Source: Pyrinomonadaceae bacterium
Lineage (GTDB): Bacteria; Acidobacteriota; Blastocatellia; Pyrinomonadales; Pyrinomonadaceae
NCBI GenBank assembly: GCA_026129865.1
Contig: JAHCHG010000006.1
Location: 1-64,000 of the forward strand
Direction: 5' to 3'
DNA: 64,000 nucleotides
This document shows, piece by piece, positions 31,939 through 40,931 of this stretch (within the stretch, counting starts at the first letter, position 1; each line of letters starts with the position of its first letter). Under the pieces are notes generated by a model, which ran no database searches, was not told the origin of the DNA, and worked only from the letters and a program-made list of their open reading frames with translations. The translations under genes were made by a program, and so were the position numbers.

Positions 31939-32967
31939 ATGTATAAAGAATTTTTTGGTTTAGATGATCTTCCATTCACGCTGTCGCCGGATCCTAAATA
32001 CATAGTATTTACGCCGAGCTACAATGAGGTTTTGGCGAGTCTTTACTACGGTTTGGAGAATGCGAAAGGTCTGATCGTGCTTGTCGGTGAGGTCGGAACG
32101 GGCAAAACAACGGCACTTCGCTGGATTCTCCGCCGAATGGATTCGAGCGTTCTCGCCGCATATATATTCAACCCGCGGCTTTCGATCGACGAGTTTTATC
32201 ATCACGTTTCCGAAATGCTCGAACTCAACGACTGGACAAATAAAGCCGAGCTTTTAAGCGAAATGGGAAAGGTGCTAGCCGATCGAAACCGCCGCGGTTT
32301 GCGGACCGTTCTGATCATAGACGAAGCCCACGATCTTTCGGACGATGTAATGGAAGAGATCCGTCTTTTGATGAACTTCGAATCGGATAACGCCAAACAT
32401 CTTCAGATCGTTTTGACCGGACAGCCGGAGCTTAGAACGCGGCTAAATCAGGCAAATTTGCGCCAGCTGAAACAACGTGTCGCGCTTCGCTGCCAGATGC
32501 ATGTTTTCCCGGACGCGGACGAGGTCGGGCGGTATATTACCGAAAGACTTCTTATTTCGGGCGCGGAAGAGCCGAATATTTTTACGCCGGAAGCGATCGA
32601 TCTGATCTACCGATGTTCGGAAGGCATTCCGCGCCAGATCAACAATATTTGCGACAATGCGATGCTGACGGCTTACGCCCTCGGCGAAGAAAATATCACG
32701 CGCGAAACGATCGAAAAGGTTGCCGATAACCTCGATCTGCTTCCGCAGCGAAGAGTTTATATTTCCGGCGACGAAGCGTCAGAGAAACCTGCGGGCAGGG
32801 TTCTTTCGGACGAAGGCGCGGAAGAACTTTGGCGCGGTTCAGGATCGGAGATCGGAAAAGTAGAAGAATTTAAAAGTCCCTCAAATAACGGCAGTACCAA
32901 ATCGAAAATGGCTCAGAAAAAATCGGTCATCGAATTGGACCTTGACGAGCTGACAGGACTTAACTAA
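31939..32967 (+). CDS. ExeA-like AAA ATPase of the exosortase locus
   Basis: 342 residues. N-terminal signature YKEFFGLDDLPFTLSPDPKYIVFT, Walker A GEVGTGKTTALRW (about residue 50), Walker B TVLIIDEAHDLSDDVMEEIR, sensor QIVLTGQPELRTRL, and the lid region SEGIPRQINNICDNAMLTAY. This is the XrtA/PEP-CTERM-associated ATPase group related to GspA/ExeA, but without a transmembrane or peptidoglycan-binding domain. The tail (about 275-342) is low-complexity and ends in VIELDLDELTGLN. It likely powers assembly of the export machinery; the details are unknown. Confidence 0.87.
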   Translation: MYKEFFGLDDLPFTLSPDPKYIVFTPSYNEVLASLYYGLENAKGLIVLVGEVGTGKTTALRWILRRMDSSVLAAYIFNPRLSIDEFYHHVSEMLELNDWTNKAELLSEMGKVLADRNRRGLRTVLIIDEAHDLSDDVMEEIRLLMNFESDNAKHLQIVLTGQPELRTRLNQANLRQLKQRVALRCQMHVFPDADEVGRYITERLLISGAEEPNIFTPEAIDLIYRCSEGIPRQINNICDNAMLTAYALGEENITRETIEKVADNLDLLPQRRVYISGDEASEKPAGRVLSDEGAEELWRGSGSEIGKVEEFKSPSNNGSTKSKMAQKKSVIELDLDELTGLN

Positions 32968-32992
32968 AAGTTCATCAGCAATTTATAGCTTT

Positions 32993-34018
32993 ATGAGTAT
33001 ATTAAAAGCGCTTCAGAAGAAAAAATCTGAAAAGGTTTCAACCAATGGTTCGAATGGTTCAAACGGCTCGAACGGTTCCGGTCGGGTAGTTCCGTTCGGA
33101 AACGGCGGCAGAGCGGTAAATTCACCGCCCGAAATGCTCGCCGGTGACGACATCAAAATTGGAAGATCAAACTTAGCGTCTAATGAGCAGGCGGATTCTT
33201 TAATCGGGAAGGCACTCCCTGATTGGGATACGAAAAATACTGCTGGGGCAACATTGGACGCTATTGGCTCAACCCGCTCTGCCAAAAAACCGCTGCCCGC
33301 CTTTGCGGAATGGACGGTCGAGGCAGAGCGCGTTGAGCCACGTCTTGTGGCAATACGACAGCCGCATTCGAACTATTGTGAGGAATATCGAAGTCTTCGG
33401 ACACATATACTTCATAAAAGCCAGCGGCAAAAGCTGCAGGCGATCGTGGTCGCAAGCTGTAACCCGAGCGAAGGAAAATCGGTTACCGCACTGAACTTCT
33501 CATGGCTTTTGGCACAAACGGACGGGATCAACGCACTGATCATCGACGCAGATCTTCGGCTGCCGAGTTTAACGGACTATCTAGGCATTGAAGCCGACCG
33601 CGGTTTATCCGATATCTTGTCCGGAACCGCAACGCTTCAGGATTCGATAATTAAACTAAACCCGTCGGGTCTGCATTTGCTTCCGGGCGGCGAGGCGCGG
33701 TCCGATGTTGCGGAACTGATCTCGGGTCCGACCTTCAAAGAAATCCTTCGCCAGGCACGTGAACTTTTTGACTATGTGATAATCGACGTGCCGCCGCTTG
33801 GTATTTTTACCGACGCCGCGGTTCTCATCAACCGAGCCGATGGTGCGATGCTTGTAGTTCGGGCGGGTAAAACCCGATATTCGGTGGTTGACCGTATTTT
33901 GGAAACGATTCCCAAAGGACGGATGCTCGGCGTCGTCCTTAACCAGAGCGAAGACGTTCTTGATGAAAGTAACTACAATTACGGTTACTACAATACGAAC
34001 CGGAGGCTCGGTGTTTAG
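32993..34018 (+). CDS. bacterial tyrosine kinase (CpsD/CapB family)
   Basis: 341 residues. The P-loop kinase core has Walker A NPSEGKS (157-163), Walker A' ALIIDADLRLPS (about 181-192) and Walker B YVIIDVPPLG, with the C-terminal tyrosine cluster SNYNYGYYNTNRR that is autophosphorylated. YCEEYRSLRTHIL before the core is typical. The N-terminal ~110 residues are a flexible linker with an (NGS)n run (NGSNGSNGSNGSG). It partners the chain-length determinant upstream to control polymerisation and export. The coding repeat of the NGS run could vary in length. Confidence 0.9.
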   Translation: MSILKALQKKKSEKVSTNGSNGSNGSNGSGRVVPFGNGGRAVNSPPEMLAGDDIKIGRSNLASNEQADSLIGKALPDWDTKNTAGATLDAIGSTRSAKKPLPAFAEWTVEAERVEPRLVAIRQPHSNYCEEYRSLRTHILHKSQRQKLQAIVVASCNPSEGKSVTALNFSWLLAQTDGINALIIDADLRLPSLTDYLGIEADRGLSDILSGTATLQDSIIKLNPSGLHLLPGGEARSDVAELISGPTFKEILRQARELFDYVIIDVPPLGIFTDAAVLINRADGAMLVVRAGKTRYSVVDRILETIPKGRMLGVVLNQSEDVLDESNYNYGYYNTNRRLGV

Positions 34019-34032
34019 GCGTTAATTTTTTA

Positions 34033-35424
34033 ATGGGAAGATCAAGGTTCAAGGCGCGAAATATTTGGTTGATCCTGGCAGATGCGGCGATCATCTACGG
34101 CGGGATTATCCTTGCTTTGTATCTTCGCGTCGGCTGGACAGGTGCCGAATTTCAGCTGAACGAAAAAAACGGCTGGTTCAAGATCGCACTGGCGACATCG
34201 CTCTGCATACTTGTTCTTTATTTTTACGATCTGTACGAATTTACCGTAACCGGAAACCGCCGCGAGCTGATGCTCAGGCTCGTTCAGGCGATAGGAATCT
34301 CTTGGGCGATCCTTGCGCTGATCTTTTATTTTATTCCGCCGCTTTTGATCGGTCGCGGAGTGTCGGTTATCTCGGTGCCGCTTGTTTTGATTTCTTTGAT
34401 AATTTGGCGCATTTTCATCCATTTACTGACGGGGCATCCCGATTTTGGTGAAAAGATTCTAATTGTCGGAACCGGCAGCACGGCGCGTGAAACTGCGAGA
34501 TCTGTTTGGGAACGCCGCGATGCCGGATACAGGATCGCCGGTTTTGCGACCGAAAACGGCAAGGTTCCGGGCGATCTCGCAAAAGAGATAAATCTACTGG
34601 GTTCGGCTGACAACCTGGAATCGATAATCAAGGAAGAAAAGATCGATCGAGTCGTTATTGCCGTTCGCGAACGGCGCGGGGTATTTCCGACCGAAACGCT
34701 TTTGAAAATGAGTTTGGCGGGTGACGTAAATATCGAAGAATGTACTTCCTTTTTTGAACGGGTCACCGGACAGGTTCATATTGATATGCTTCGCCCGTCG
34801 TGGCTGATCTTTGACGGAAGAAAACGCGAAACGCGGTTCGTGTCGGTTTTTCGCGAAATGGTTCACAGGCTGCTGGCTCTGGCTGGTTTGATCTTGTCGC
34901 TTCCGATCGCTTTACTGACAGCACTGCTGATAAAGATAGAATCGCGCGGACCGATCTTTTACAAGCAGGAACGAATCGGTCTAAATGGCAAAGTGTTCAA
35001 CGTCTTTAAGTTCCGTTCAATGCGCGTTGATGCCGAGCAAGACGGAAAGCCGGTTTGGGCGGCGGAAGATGACGATCGGACGACAATGGTCGGCAAGATC
35101 ATCCGCAAAATGCGTATTGATGAGATCCCGCAGTTCATAAACATAATCCGCGGGGAAATGAGCTTCGTCGGACCGCGACCCGAACGTCCGCATTTTGTTG
35201 CACAGCTCGCCAACGAGATCCCGTTTTACGAGCATCGGCATTTGGTCGCTCCGGGATTAACCGGATGGGCGCAGATAAAATATCCTTATGGAGCGTCGAT
35301 CGAAGATGCGAGGCGAAAGCTTCAATATGATCTTTATTACATAAAGAACCAGAGCCTTGCGCTCGATCTGGTAATTGTTTTTGAAACCGTGAAAACGGTG
35401 CTTTTCGGAGTCGGCGGCAGGTGA
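34033..35424 (+). CDS. exopolysaccharide-initiating sugar-phosphate transferase
   Basis: 463 residues. Four N-terminal transmembrane helices (within about 10-130), a Rossmann-type CoA-binding-like domain (KILIVGTGSTARETARSVWE), then a fifth hydrophobic helix and the catalytic domain: RGPIFYKQERIGLNGKVFNVFKFRSMR, RKMRIDEIPQFINIIRGEMS, FVGPRPERPHF and APGLTGWAQIKYPYGAS. This polyprenyl-phosphate sugar-1-phosphate transferase (WbaP/WcaJ group) places the first sugar on undecaprenyl phosphate. The sugar cannot be told from sequence. It follows the BY-kinase gene by 14 bases, as in other exosortase loci. Confidence 0.92.
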   Translation: MGRSRFKARNIWLILADAAIIYGGIILALYLRVGWTGAEFQLNEKNGWFKIALATSLCILVLYFYDLYEFTVTGNRRELMLRLVQAIGISWAILALIFYFIPPLLIGRGVSVISVPLVLISLIIWRIFIHLLTGHPDFGEKILIVGTGSTARETARSVWERRDAGYRIAGFATENGKVPGDLAKEINLLGSADNLESIIKEEKIDRVVIAVRERRGVFPTETLLKMSLAGDVNIEECTSFFERVTGQVHIDMLRPSWLIFDGRKRETRFVSVFREMVHRLLALAGLILSLPIALLTALLIKIESRGPIFYKQERIGLNGKVFNVFKFRSMRVDAEQDGKPVWAAEDDDRTTMVGKIIRKMRIDEIPQFINIIRGEMSFVGPRPERPHFVAQLANEIPFYEHRHLVAPGLTGWAQIKYPYGASIEDARRKLQYDLYYIKNQSLALDLVIVFETVKTVLFGVGGR

Positions 35425-35490
35425 ACGATCGCTAATGTTTATGGATAATTCGCCGATTTAGGCGTTTTTGTTAACCGGCAGGAAAATTTT

Positions 35491-36312
35491 ATGAAAGCAG
35501 TAAAAATAGCCCAATTTTTTGTATTCGGAATATTGCTTGCAATTTTTTTGAGCGCAAACGTTTCCGCGCAGGAAGTTGTTTTAAAGCAGCGTGATCGAAT
35601 AACGCAGGCGAAAACCACCGAAGGAAAATCGGACGAACTTCCGTTGGAGAAAAAATCTGACGATGCGGTTATAGCAACGCCTCCGGCGGTTAACGACGAT
35701 GACGACGATATTGCGGCGGTATCGACCTATTACCGGAATTATTTGACCGAATACAGACTCGGTCCCGAGGACGTCATTTCGGTTCAGGTTTTCGGTCAGT
35801 GTCCGGATTACTGCAAAGAATCCATTACTGTTCCGCCCACGGCGATGATCTCTTACCCTCTGATCAGAGAAGGAATTTTTGTCGGCGGCAAAACGATCGA
35901 TCAGGTTACTTCGGAGATCACGAAAAAATTGGACGAATACATCATCGACCCGAAGGTTACGGTTTCGCTTGTAAAAGTCGGTTCAGCCCGTTATGGCGTT
36001 GTCGGAAAAGTGGAGAAACAAGGTAATTATTTAATGAACCGGAAAATGAGCGTGCTCGACGCGATCGCCGAGTCGGGCGGAATTGCAAAAGACGGAGACA
36101 AAAAGCACGCGGTCATTTTGCGTCCTAATCCGGTGAGCAACAAGCTTGATCCGATTTTAGTCAATTTGAAAGAAATTCAGGAAGGACGCGCCGAAATGGC
36201 GTTCCTGGAACCGGGCGATCAGGTTCTCGTTCCAAAAGAAGGATTCAGTTTATCGACACTTTTGGACAACATAAGCAAATTTAGTCTGTTACGAATCTTG
36301 ATGCCGTTTTAA
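35491..36312 (+). CDS. polysaccharide export protein (Wza/GumB-like)
   Basis: 273 residues. The signal peptide is about 1-26 (FFVFGILLAIFLSANVSAQ). The Poly_export domain is about 85-165 (YRLGPEDVISVQVFGQCPDY, ITVPPTAMISYPLIREG, VGGKTIDQVTSEITKKL, YIIDPKVTVSLV). An SLBB domain follows at about 168-250 (GVVGKVEKQGNYLMNRKMSVLDAIAESGG, FLEPGDQVLVP). No lipobox Cys is at the cleavage site, and there is no clear C-terminal amphipathic barrel helix beyond SLLRILMPF. It should form the outer-membrane exit channel for the polymer. Upstream sequence CGGCAGGAAAATTTT carries a usable ribosome site. Confidence 0.9.
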   Translation: MKAVKIAQFFVFGILLAIFLSANVSAQEVVLKQRDRITQAKTTEGKSDELPLEKKSDDAVIATPPAVNDDDDDIAAVSTYYRNYLTEYRLGPEDVISVQVFGQCPDYCKESITVPPTAMISYPLIREGIFVGGKTIDQVTSEITKKLDEYIIDPKVTVSLVKVGSARYGVVGKVEKQGNYLMNRKMSVLDAIAESGGIAKDGDKKHAVILRPNPVSNKLDPILVNLKEIQEGRAEMAFLEPGDQVLVPKEGFSLSTLLDNISKFSLLRILMPF

Positions 36313-36324
36313 GATAACCTCGCA

Positions 36325-37323
36325 ATGAAAGCCGTTTCTACAATCATCGGGCTTGCGATTTGTTTGCTGTTGTTCCAACCGGTCGACGCCGCTTGGGAAA
36401 AGCAGGATGCAAAGACCTTTGCATGGCTTCACGATGTGTTTTTCCTCGATGAAGACCGCGGATGGATCTCCGGCAGCAACGGCGAGTTTATACATACGGT
36501 TGACGGCGGGCGTACATGGCTCCGAGACAAGAAATTTACAGAAGACACGATTCGCGGCATCCATTTTTTCGACGAGAAAAATGGTCTGCTACTTTGTGAA
36601 CGCGACGTTTTCACACTTGGATCCGATTCTCCTTCGTATCTTTTAACAACGAACGACGGCGGGAAAACATGGAAAGTATTGAATTTTTCCGATGCTTTTC
36701 GAAAACGTATAACAAAGCTCTTTTTCTATGGCGATAATGCCGGATTCGCGGTCGGCGAAGCAGGCACTCTACTATCGATAACCGGCGCTGATCCGGTGAT
36801 AAAGAAGCTGCCTTCGCCCGCGGAATATCTGTTGAACGACGGTTATTTTGCCGATAATTTTCGCGGAGCCATCGTTGGCGGGGCAGGCACGATACTTTTC
36901 ACCGATGACGCGGGCGTCAGCTGGAAACGGTCGTTTATTGCAGGAAAAGACAACAAGAAGCTTAATACCGTGTTTTTTCTTAACGCTTCGACCGGTTGGG
37001 CAGCAGGCGCTGACGGCTTGATCTACCAGACGGTAAACGGCGGCAAATCCTGGCGAAAGCAAAAAAGCGGCGTGTCAAATGATCTGACCGGGGTGTTTTT
37101 CAACGATTCGGCAAACGGATGGGCGATCGGCGAAGGCGGCACGATATTGCGGTCTTCGACCGCCGGTAACGTTTGGGAACGCGTTAATGTGAAAACCAAA
37201 CATCGGTTGGAGAAAATAATCTTTTCAGGAAACCGCGGATGGATAGTCGGATTTGGCGGCACTATTCTCTTTTATGAAGACGATCTGAAAGCGCGAGGAA
37301 CTTCCAAAAAATCTAATAAATAA
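36325..37323 (+). CDS. YCF48-like beta-propeller protein
   Basis: 332 residues. The signal peptide is about 1-22 (IIGLAICLLLFQPVDA). It is followed by about six repeats with the BNR/YCF48 pattern: FFLDEDRGWISGSNGEFIHTVDGGRTW, LLTTNDGGKTWKVL, ILFTDDAGVSWKR, FFLNASTGWAAGADGLIYQTVNGGKSWRK and GWAIGEGGTILRSSTAGNVWERV, cited in parts. The family is named for the photosystem II assembly factor, but in non-photosynthetic bacteria its role is unknown. It is encoded 12 bases after the export protein, so it probably belongs to the same operon as a periplasmic or surface accessory. Confidence 0.85.
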   Translation: MKAVSTIIGLAICLLLFQPVDAAWEKQDAKTFAWLHDVFFLDEDRGWISGSNGEFIHTVDGGRTWLRDKKFTEDTIRGIHFFDEKNGLLLCERDVFTLGSDSPSYLLTTNDGGKTWKVLNFSDAFRKRITKLFFYGDNAGFAVGEAGTLLSITGADPVIKKLPSPAEYLLNDGYFADNFRGAIVGGAGTILFTDDAGVSWKRSFIAGKDNKKLNTVFFLNASTGWAAGADGLIYQTVNGGKSWRKQKSGVSNDLTGVFFNDSANGWAIGEGGTILRSSTAGNVWERVNVKTKHRLEKIIFSGNRGWIVGFGGTILFYEDDLKARGTSKKSNK

Positions 37324-37359
37324 ACGGGAAAACTTTTGCAGGATAGTCGGCAGGGTTAC

Positions 37360-37389
37360 TTGACATATTGGGGCAAATTTTCGTAGGAT
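37360..37389 (+). promoter_or_regulatory. candidate promoter of the tRNA pair
   Basis: TTGACA (37360-37365), 18-base spacer, TAGGAT (37384-37389), about 80 bases before tRNA-Val. The -35 box is perfect, the -10 box four of six. Confidence 0.45.
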
Positions 37390-37470
37390 TGCAATTCGCT
37401 GTTGATTATCCGGCAGCGTTTTTTTTGACAAAAGACTTGGTAAGATTGCCGAAGTCGAAAGATCTTTTAG

Positions 37471-37546
37471 GGGCATATATGTCAATTGGTAGACAGCCTC
37501 CCTTACAAGGAGGAAGTTGGAGGTTCGAGTCCTTCTATGCCCACCA
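37471..37546 (+). tRNA. tRNA-Val (anticodon TAC)
   Basis: Acceptor stem GGGCATA pairs with TATGCCC. The anticodon stem CCTCC/GGAGG encloses the loop CTTACAA, giving anticodon TAC (reads GUA, Val). The T loop GGTTCGAGTCC is standard and the 3' CCA is encoded. 76 bases. It forms a pair with tRNA-Asp 20 bases downstream. Confidence 0.95.
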
Positions 37547-37562
37547 TTATTTGAAAATTTTT

Positions 37563-37643
<81 letters not shown>

Positions 37644-37656
37644 TTTTAGTTTTTTG

Positions 37657-37685
37657 AAAAGCCGTCATTGCGACGGCTTTTCCGC
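37657..37685 (+). terminator. rho-independent terminator after the tRNA pair
   Basis: AAAAGCCGTC, loop ATTGC, GACGGCTTTT, a perfect 10-bp stem whose 3' arm ends in T residues. It lies 13 bases after tRNA-Asp and just before the convergent dcd stop, so it may serve both sides. Confidence 0.85.
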
Positions 37686-37687
37686 TT

Positions 37688-38278
37688 TTAAACCTTGGCA
37701 TAGGTCAGTCCGGTTTGACCTTGATATTTTCCGCCGCGATCCTCGTATGAAACCGAGCAGTTTTCGTCGGATTCGAAAAACAGGATCTGTCCGATCCCTT
37801 CATTAACATAAACCCGCAAAGGCAAATTTGCCAGATTTCCGATCTCTACGACCAGTCGTCCCGTCCATCCGGCTTCGAGCGGCGTCGTATTCACAAGCAG
37901 ACCCGCGCGTGCATAGGTCGATTTTCCAAGTGCTACACCCGTGATATTGCGCGGCATTTTAAAAGTTTCGACCGTGACGCCAAGTCCATAGTGATGCGGC
38001 GGCAGAAGATAATATTGTGCGCCGTCCTCGGACGTATGAATTTCGGGTTCGATGAGCGATTTTTCGTCAAATTTTTTCGGGTCGATCTCGGCTCCGTAAA
38101 CGGACGAAAAGATGCGGAAACCATCGTCTGCAAGCCGCATGTCATAACCGTAGCTCGAGAGCCCTGCAGAAATTATCCTGTTTCCGTTTACTTCCCGTAC
38201 AAGTTCAGGCAGAAACGGCGAGATCATTTGATGTTCATCCGCCATCCGGCGTAGCCAAAGGTCCGATTTGATCGTCAT
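37688..38278 (-). CDS. dcd: dCTP deaminase
   Basis: Deaminates dCTP to dUTP for thymidylate synthesis. 196 residues from the ATG at 38278 (MTIKSDLWLRRMADEHQMI); a frame extending to 38335 would add an unlikely hydrophobic stretch. Signatures: LSSYGYDMRLAD, FLPPHHYGLGVTVETF-like YYLLPPHHYGLG, GKSTYARAGLLVNTTPLEAGWTGRLVVEI (catalytic Glu in TPLEAGWTG) and EGIGQILFFES. The C-terminus GKYQGQTGL is typical. It is a lone minus-strand gene downstream of the DUF4097 operon. Confidence 0.95.
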   Translation of the reverse strand: MTIKSDLWLRRMADEHQMISPFLPELVREVNGNRIISAGLSSYGYDMRLADDGFRIFSSVYGAEIDPKKFDEKSLIEPEIHTSEDGAQYYLLPPHHYGLGVTVETFKMPRNITGVALGKSTYARAGLLVNTTPLEAGWTGRLVVEIGNLANLPLRVYVNEGIGQILFFESDENCSVSYEDRGGKYQGQTGLTYAKV

Positions 38279-38369
38279 AAGTTTTCTTCCGTAAAAAATA
38301 AGAATGGAAAGCAGCAAGAATATAAAACTTACCACTTTCCATAAATAAAGTTCAAAAATGATTGAAGAT

Positions 38370-39230
38370 TTAAGGCTTCGCCGGAGGAGAGATCCGGCGC
38401 AGATTCATTGTTCCGGCACCGAGCGAAAACGTAAGTCTCGAACCGCCGCCGCCGGCTTTTGCATTGATCAATTTGTCGGTAAAAGCGGTGCGGTCGCGTT
38501 TTTCCCAATTTTCAAACTGATTGCTGATCGATCCGGTTTTAAGAATTTTCGCGTCGATCTCAGCATTTAAGTTTTCCAACAGATTGACGTTCATCTCCCC
38601 CGAGATCAATTGAACATCCAGCGTTCGTCCGCGCCAGCTTGAGACCGGAACGGTGATATCGACGATTCCTTTCCCGAACGCCGCCGTTACCGTGCCGCCG
38701 ATCAGTTCAAGATCGGCGTTAGATTCGAGATAATTTATCCGCATCGTGCCTTCTACGTTCTTGATGATAAGGTCTCCGGTTCCCCCATCGATCTCAAGGT
38801 CGCTAAATGCAGGAACCATGATCTTGTAATCGATTCGATACGGCATTTCCAACAAACGCTTGGGAAATTTTTTAGAGACGGTTTTCAGATATTTGCGGTC
38901 GTGCGGTCCGACGCTGACGATCCTTGTGTGGTTCATTCCCGGATCGGTCATAAAACCGACAACGGCAGCCAGCTGCGCTAGATCGGCTTCGTTTTCTGCT
39001 TCGACAGTGATTTCCGCGGAAATATCGACATCGCGTTTCTGCCAGCCTTCAATTGAGATCGAACCCTTCGGGCTGCCGATTATCGACAACGTGCCGCCGG
39101 CACCGGATTTGACCGAATCCGTCTTGTACGTTGTGCGTTTTAAGAGTTTGTTCTGCGCATGCGCCGTTCCGACGGAATATACAATTATGAAGGCGGCGAT
39201 GGTTGCGAAACCGGCAATTAATTTTTTCAT
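38370..39230 (-). CDS. exported DUF4097-like adhesin-type protein
   Basis: 286 residues. The signal peptide is about 1-25 (LIAGFATIAAFIIVYSVGTAHA). The body is a beta-helix-like repeat typical of DUF4097/DUF2807: SGAGGTLSIIGSPKGSISIEGWQKRDVDISAEITVEA, cited by LSIIGSPKGSISIEGW, then FSDLEIDGGTGDLIIKNVEGTMRINYL and GTVTAAFGKGIVDITVP. It is the last gene of the sigma / anti-sigma / DUF4097 / DUF4097 minus-strand operon. Probably periplasmic or surface-attached; function unknown. Confidence 0.75.
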   Translation of the reverse strand: MKKLIAGFATIAAFIIVYSVGTAHAQNKLLKRTTYKTDSVKSGAGGTLSIIGSPKGSISIEGWQKRDVDISAEITVEAENEADLAQLAAVVGFMTDPGMNHTRIVSVGPHDRKYLKTVSKKFPKRLLEMPYRIDYKIMVPAFSDLEIDGGTGDLIIKNVEGTMRINYLESNADLELIGGTVTAAFGKGIVDITVPVSSWRGRTLDVQLISGEMNVNLLENLNAEIDAKILKTGSISNQFENWEKRDRTAFTDKLINAKAGGGGSRLTFSLGAGTMNLRRISPPAKP

Positions 39231-39281
39231 TGTTCGGAAACCGTAGTTAAAAGGAAGAAATGGTTCGAAAACGCGGAGCGG

Positions 39282-40058
39282 TTAACGGCGGATGAAGGAA
39301 ATGCTTCCGCGCTGGTTTGTCACGGTCAAAGTGGCGCTTCCGTCGCCTGTTTGACCGACGACGCGCCGCCCGTCGCCGAGGAAGTTCATTTTCGAATTGG
39401 AAAATTCCCCGAGCGAAATATTTCGCGTCGAAGGCGCGGTTGCGACTAGCTTAAATGAAGAATTTAAAGGAATTCGCAGATTAATGTTGCCGCGCGTGGA
39501 CATAAACCGGTAATGTCCGTTCGCCTGAACTACACCGTCAAAAAAGATGTCGCCCATCAGGTTTTCGGCGGAAACCGTACTCGCTCCGATATTGGTCAGC
39601 GTAATGTCGCCTTCTGCGGAGATATTCGCACGGACGAACGTACCGCGCACGTTCCCGACGCTCAAATTCCCGATCCGTGTCTCAATATCGACGGCTGAAG
39701 TGTAAGGAACTTTGATCGTGAAATTTACATTCCCGACGTCGTTGCGACCCATGTTGTCTTTTACAAGATTAATGTAAATTCCGCCATTCAGGCTTTGCGG
39801 ATTGATGTTCGCGGCGGGTGCCTCGAGATAAGCCGATATTTGAATTTCGTCCTTGTCCCAACCTTCTACAGTTACGGTGCCGGTTCTGTTCGTCAGCTGA
39901 AGGCGGACATTTTTGCTCGCGGGATAGCTTCGCGAGAACTTTTTCTGCGCTGCAACTTCAATTGCTGTCTGCGCAAAGAAAAAAACTACGGTCAGAAAAA
40001 AAATCGTAGCTTTCTTTAATGCGGGCGGACACAAATATTTCGTTAAAATCAACTTCAT
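39282..40058 (-). CDS. exported DUF4097-like protein
   Basis: 258 residues from the ATG at 40058 (MKLILTKYLCPPALKKATIF); a longer frame to 40115 is less likely. The signal sequence is about 16-38 (ATIFFLTVVFFFAQTAIEVAAQ). Repeating short beta-strands follow: VRLQLTNRTGTVTVEGWDKDEI, VDIETRIGNLSVGNVRGTFV, ISAEGDITLTNIGASTVSAENLMGDIFFDG and MSTRGNINLRIPLNS. It is paralogous in style to the next gene. It follows the anti-sigma gene by about 16 bases, so its expression likely depends on the cognate ECF sigma factor. Confidence 0.75.
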   Translation of the reverse strand: MKLILTKYLCPPALKKATIFFLTVVFFFAQTAIEVAAQKKFSRSYPASKNVRLQLTNRTGTVTVEGWDKDEIQISAYLEAPAANINPQSLNGGIYINLVKDNMGRNDVGNVNFTIKVPYTSAVDIETRIGNLSVGNVRGTFVRANISAEGDITLTNIGASTVSAENLMGDIFFDGVVQANGHYRFMSTRGNINLRIPLNSSFKLVATAPSTRNISLGEFSNSKMNFLGDGRRVVGQTGDGSATLTVTNQRGSISFIRR

Positions 40059-40074
40059 CGCCAAAAAACCAAAC

Positions 40075-40821
40075 TTACAATTCTGAAAATGCCCGCAAAA
40101 GATCCATCTTTTCATTCATTGCGGCGTCGAGCATCTCGCCCGTGAGGTTGTCTTGCGGATTCTTTTCGAGAATCGAATTATATTCGTAAACTACCTGATT
40201 TATTTCCCGCAAGTTTCGATCAAATGTTTCTCTGATCTGACCGTTCCAATTCTGTCTGCGCAATTCAACGCGCTGATTCCAATAGTCGATAACCTTCTGT
40301 TGTTCCGCCAACCGTCTTGCGCGAGCCTGAGCCGGGGTCTCGACTAGACCGATCTTTCCCAGAACCTTTTGGAAAACCGATTCGGAAACCGTTGCCGCAT
40401 TCGAGTCCATCTCGGCTTCAGCAGAGTAATTCTTAATTGCGACAAACGTTAAAAGCGAACTTATCAACGCAATACCGACAAACGACGCCACGACCTGCGA
40501 AAACGACATTTGCCAGCTGTTTCGCCATAATTTTGCGAACCAATTCCGGTTGTCGACAACTTCGGGCGACGGTTTCATCTCTTTAACATCCGTTTCGATG
40601 ATGTTATTGATTCTTCGCCAGAGAGCTTTTGAATTCGGCGGAACTTCCGATTCGATCTCAACATCCTCAACACAAAAATCGAGGATCATCGAAAGATCTT
40701 CACAAACCTTAGCGCAATCGGCGCAAGCAGCAATATGCTCTTGAACATTCGCCGAGCTGATGTCATCAAGCTCGTTGTCCAAATACGCACTTATCTGTTC
40801 TTTGCACTTTTCGCAGTTCAT
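40075..40821 (-). CDS. zinc-finger anti-sigma factor
   Basis: 248 residues. An N-terminal zf-HC2/ZAS domain: MNCEKCKEQISAYLDNELD and VQEHIAACADCAKVCEDL, with the His-x3-Cys-x2-Cys zinc motif. One transmembrane helix is at about 110-130 (VVASFVGIALISSLLTFVAI), and a periplasmic helical region rich in Arg/Gln and Glu follows to the C-terminus. It would bind the ECF sigma factor encoded just upstream and release it on an envelope signal. The two DUF4097 genes downstream are probable members of the regulon. Confidence 0.85.
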   Translation of the reverse strand: MNCEKCKEQISAYLDNELDDISSANVQEHIAACADCAKVCEDLSMILDFCVEDVEIESEVPPNSKALWRRINNIIETDVKEMKPSPEVVDNRNWFAKLWRNSWQMSFSQVVASFVGIALISSLLTFVAIKNYSAEAEMDSNAATVSESVFQKVLGKIGLVETPAQARARRLAEQQKVIDYWNQRVELRRQNWNGQIRETFDRNLREINQVVYEYNSILEKNPQDNLTGEMLDAAMNEKMDLLRAFSEL

Positions 40822-40931
40822 TAGAAATCGCCAAATTGTTTAGAATTTTTGTGTAATCCGCCAATTGCCCGTTTACACTTAATAGATTGCTCCGAAATGT
40901 CATTGGTTGCCTTTCAAAACCTAATTAATAA

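Noticed and set aside
33037..33078. Short tandem repeat in the tyrosine-kinase gene as a mobile or regulatory repeat
   Set aside because: It encodes an in-frame Asn-Gly-Ser linker with varied codons, ordinary for a flexible tail.
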